Shown here: positions 62,356 through 64,000 of the stretch, piece after piece
Position numbering within the stretch: position 1 is the stretch's first letter
How the letters are laid out: each line of letters begins with the position of its first letter
Origin: an uncultured Alistipes sp.
GTDB lineage: Bacteria > Bacteroidota > Bacteroidia > Bacteroidales > Rikenellaceae
Direction: 5' to 3'
Length of the DNA stretch: 64,000 nt
NCBI GenBank assembly: GCA_944321175.1
Contig: CALUKI010000032.1
Span: 62,001-126,000, forward strand
The notes under the pieces: model-generated
Database searches by the model: none
What the model was told of the DNA's origin: nothing
The model's input: the letters and a program-made list of their open reading frames with translations, nothing else
Made by a program: the position numbers and the translations under genes

Positions 62356-64000
62356 ATGAGGTTCTATGCTCCGTTCTGTCTGCCGTTTCTGATCGGTGTG
62401 GCGGTGATGTTTTCACTCATCGTCTGGAAGTATGTGGTGTGGTTTGCCGAACTGCCCCGTGCCGACAAGAAACGGGTTCTGTACGGCATCCCCACACCGC
62501 GTACCCTGGCGGCCGTGTGGGAGGTCATTCGGGAGTGCCTGTTGCACCGCCGCATCTTCCGCGTCAATCCGCTGCTCGGATATATGCACATGTCGCTGGC
62601 TTTCGGCTGGTTCCTGCTTATCGTGGTCGGATGGACAGAGACCGTCGCCTATCTCGGCCTGCACTGGGTGCCGCTGCAGGGACATGTCTTCTTCAGGTAT
62701 TTCGCTCCGCCGCTGATGCTGCGCGACAAGCCGTTCTTCGATTTTACGATGGATCTGCTGCTGCTCTTCGTGCTGTCGGGGGTGGCTCTGGCGTGGCTCA
62801 AGCGTTTCTGGTCCCGTGCGATGGGCATGCGCCGTACAACCCGTCACGTCCCCGGTGACCGTATCGCACTCTCGGCCCTGTGGTTCATCTTTCCGGCACG
62901 GCTGTTCGCCGAAAGCATCACCTGCGGCATTTACGGTATGGGCGGATTCCTGACGGGCGGTCTGGGTGCGCTGATGGCCTCGGCATTCGGACGTTCGACG
63001 CTCGTCGTATTCGAACAGGGTGCATGGTGGTTCTATTCGATCGCGCTGGGCGTATTCTTCGTGGCGCTGCCCTTCTCGCGGTACATGCACATCTTTACCG
63101 AAATCCCGCTGATCTTTCTGCGCCGTTACGGCGTGCGGCCCCATGAGAAGGAGTCTTCGGGCGACCAGTTCCAGATACAGGCCTGTTCGCGCTGCGGCAT
63201 CTGCATCGATCCCTGTCAGTTGCAGAGCGTGCTGGGGATCGACAACGTGCAGTCGGTCTATTTTCTGCGTGACCGCCGTTACGGCATGCTGACGCGCGAT
63301 GTGGCGCAGAACTGTCTGATGTGCGGCCGCTGTCAGGTAAAGTGTCCCGTCGGCATCGATCTCAATACGCTGCGTCTCAACTCCCGCGATACGATGCGCA
63401 ATACGCCGGACGAACGCCGCTACGAATACTTTGCCGGTCTGGACCGTTCGGAAGGTGCCGGCAAGGTGGGGTATTTCGCAGGGTGCATGACGCTGTTGAC
63501 GCCCCGCACGCTGTCGGCCATGGAGCGGATCTTCGCCGCGGCCGGCGAAGAGGTCTGGTGGGCGGACCGCAACGGCGGGGTCTGCTGCGGCCGGCCGCTC
63601 AAGCTGTCGGGTGAAACCGACTCGGCGCGCCGCATGATGGAGTACAATACGCAGCTCTTCCGCAGGCACGGAATCCGGACGCTCGTCACGTCGTGCCCGA
63701 TCTGTCTGAAGGTCTTCCGCGAGGAGTACCGGCTCGACGGCATCCGGGTCGTTCACCATTCGCAATACATCCTCGAAATGATCGAACAGGGGCGTCTGCG
63801 GCTCGGTCGCGGTATGGCGACCTATACCTATCACGATCCGTGCGAACTGGGGCGCGGCAGCGGCATCTACGAGGAGCCGCGCCGGGTGATCGAGGCGGTG
63901 GGAGCGCTGCTTGAACCGGCGCATACGCGTGAAGAGGCCTTGTGCTGCGGTTCGTCGGTGGCCAATACGGTCATCTCGGATGCCGATCAGGTGCGTATTG
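62356..64000 (+). CDS. HdrE/HdrD (DsrMK-like) fusion: membrane cytochrome b domain plus Fe-S/CCG protein (partial)
   Basis: At least 548 residues, continuing past the window. Residues 1-260 are a membrane domain with about five helices and histidines suited to haem b (GYMHMSLAFGW, SRYMHIFTEIP), as in HdrE, DsrM and NarI. Two 4Fe-4S motifs follow at about 276-287 (ACSRCGICIDPC) and 319-333 (NCLMCGRCQVKCPVG). Then come two CCG halves: GYFAGCMT near 372, GGVCCG near 407 and TSCPIC near 445, and DPCELG near 491 with LCCGSS near 528. It thus joins a quinone-facing cytochrome with an HdrD/DsrK-like catalytic part. It starts two bases after the HdrC stop. It would link menaquinol to the soluble Hdr-like subunits. 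Confidence 0.9.
   Translation, partial: MRFYAPFCLPFLIGVAVMFSLIVWKYVVWFAELPRADKKRVLYGIPTPRTLAAVWEVIRECLLHRRIFRVNPLLGYMHMSLAFGWFLLIVVGWTETVAYLGLHWVPLQGHVFFRYFAPPLMLRDKPFFDFTMDLLLLFVLSGVALAWLKRFWSRAMGMRRTTRHVPGDRIALSALWFIFPARLFAESITCGIYGMGGFLTGGLGALMASAFGRSTLVVFEQGAWWFYSIALGVFFVALPFSRYMHIFTEIPLIFLRRYGVRPHEKESSGDQFQIQACSRCGICIDPCQLQSVLGIDNVQSVYFLRDRRYGMLTRDVAQNCLMCGRCQVKCPVGIDLNTLRLNSRDTMRNTPDERRYEYFAGLDRSEGAGKVGYFAGCMTLLTPRTLSAMERIFAAAGEEVWWADRNGGVCCGRPLKLSGETDSARRMMEYNTQLFRRHGIRTLVTSCPICLKVFREEYRLDGIRVVHHSQYILEMIEQGRLRLGRGMATYTYHDPCELGRGSGIYEEPRRVIEAVGALLEPAHTREEALCCGSSVANTVISDADQVRI

Noticed and set aside
59232..64000. Methanogenesis or archaeal transfer
   Set aside because: Hdr-like sets are widespread in bacteria, promoter type and codon use fit the host, and no coenzyme M/B genes are seen.

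Overview
The window looks like chromosome of a gut-type Bacteroidota. GC-rich sequence combined with two SusC/SusD pairs, an ECF sigma/FecR/STN-receptor cascade, Bacteroidota-type promoters (TTTG, 19-21 nt spacer, TAnnTTTG) and typical small families (DUF4290, DUF4492, short-chain threonine dehydrogenase) fits the Rikenellaceae, most likely Alistipes; the genus is an inference. I see no rRNA, CRISPR array, transposase or phage gene. Three tRNAs are present: Thr(GGT), Ser(TGA) and Arg(CCT).

Layout. 1-4.3 kb (minus): an outer-membrane receptor cluster made of a TonB-dependent receptor, a DUF4876-like lipoprotein and the start of a third exported protein. 5.0-15.1 kb (plus): ECF sigma factor, FecR anti-sigma, STN-type SusC, SusD and two surface lipoproteins, with no glycoside hydrolase. 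15.3-20.2 kb: a flavin reductase-like protein, a DUF4492-cydA-cydB cytochrome bd operon, and a DUF134/zinc-ribbon/NifX-like fusion protein behind a promoter that overlaps a 22-bp perfect palindrome. 20.6-34.7 kb (plus): a polysaccharide utilisation locus with a membrane propeller/LuxR-type regulator, SusC, SusD, a LamG-like lipoprotein, GH144-like, GH3 and a second GH144-like enzyme; the enzyme set predicts beta-1,2-glucan (sophorooligosaccharide) use. 34.8-41.2 kb (minus): a LysO-type exporter, then galK, a secreted phosphoesterase, galE, a nucleotidyltransferase and galM, with no galT. 41.4-51.9 kb: housekeeping genes (threonine dehydrogenase, tRNAs, HU, an aminotransferase, FadL porin, HAD phosphatase, sigma-54-type activator, DUF4290). 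52-56.6 kb (plus): a thioredoxin-fold lipoprotein without cysteines, LpxH-like hydrolase, thyA, folA and a metallophosphoesterase. 56.7-58.9 kb (minus): a DUF5722-like lipoprotein. 59.2 kb to the end (plus): a compact heterodisulfide-reductase-like operon (HdrC, HdrB, HdrA, HdrC and a membrane HdrE/D or DsrMK-like fusion) that runs off the window.

How it works together. The two Sus loci import glycans or other polymers across the outer membrane, each with its own regulator type. The gal cluster and GH3 feed hexoses to glycolysis. Cytochrome bd and the Hdr-like complex are both expected to exchange electrons with menaquinone. The most unusual items are the five-subunit Hdr-like operon, the DUF134-NifX fusion with its palindromic operator, the sigma-54-type activator that lacks key receiver residues and a DNA-binding domain, the gal operon with a nucleotidyltransferase where galT might be expected, and nine-base homopolymer tracts inside a TonB receptor gene and a regulator gene.
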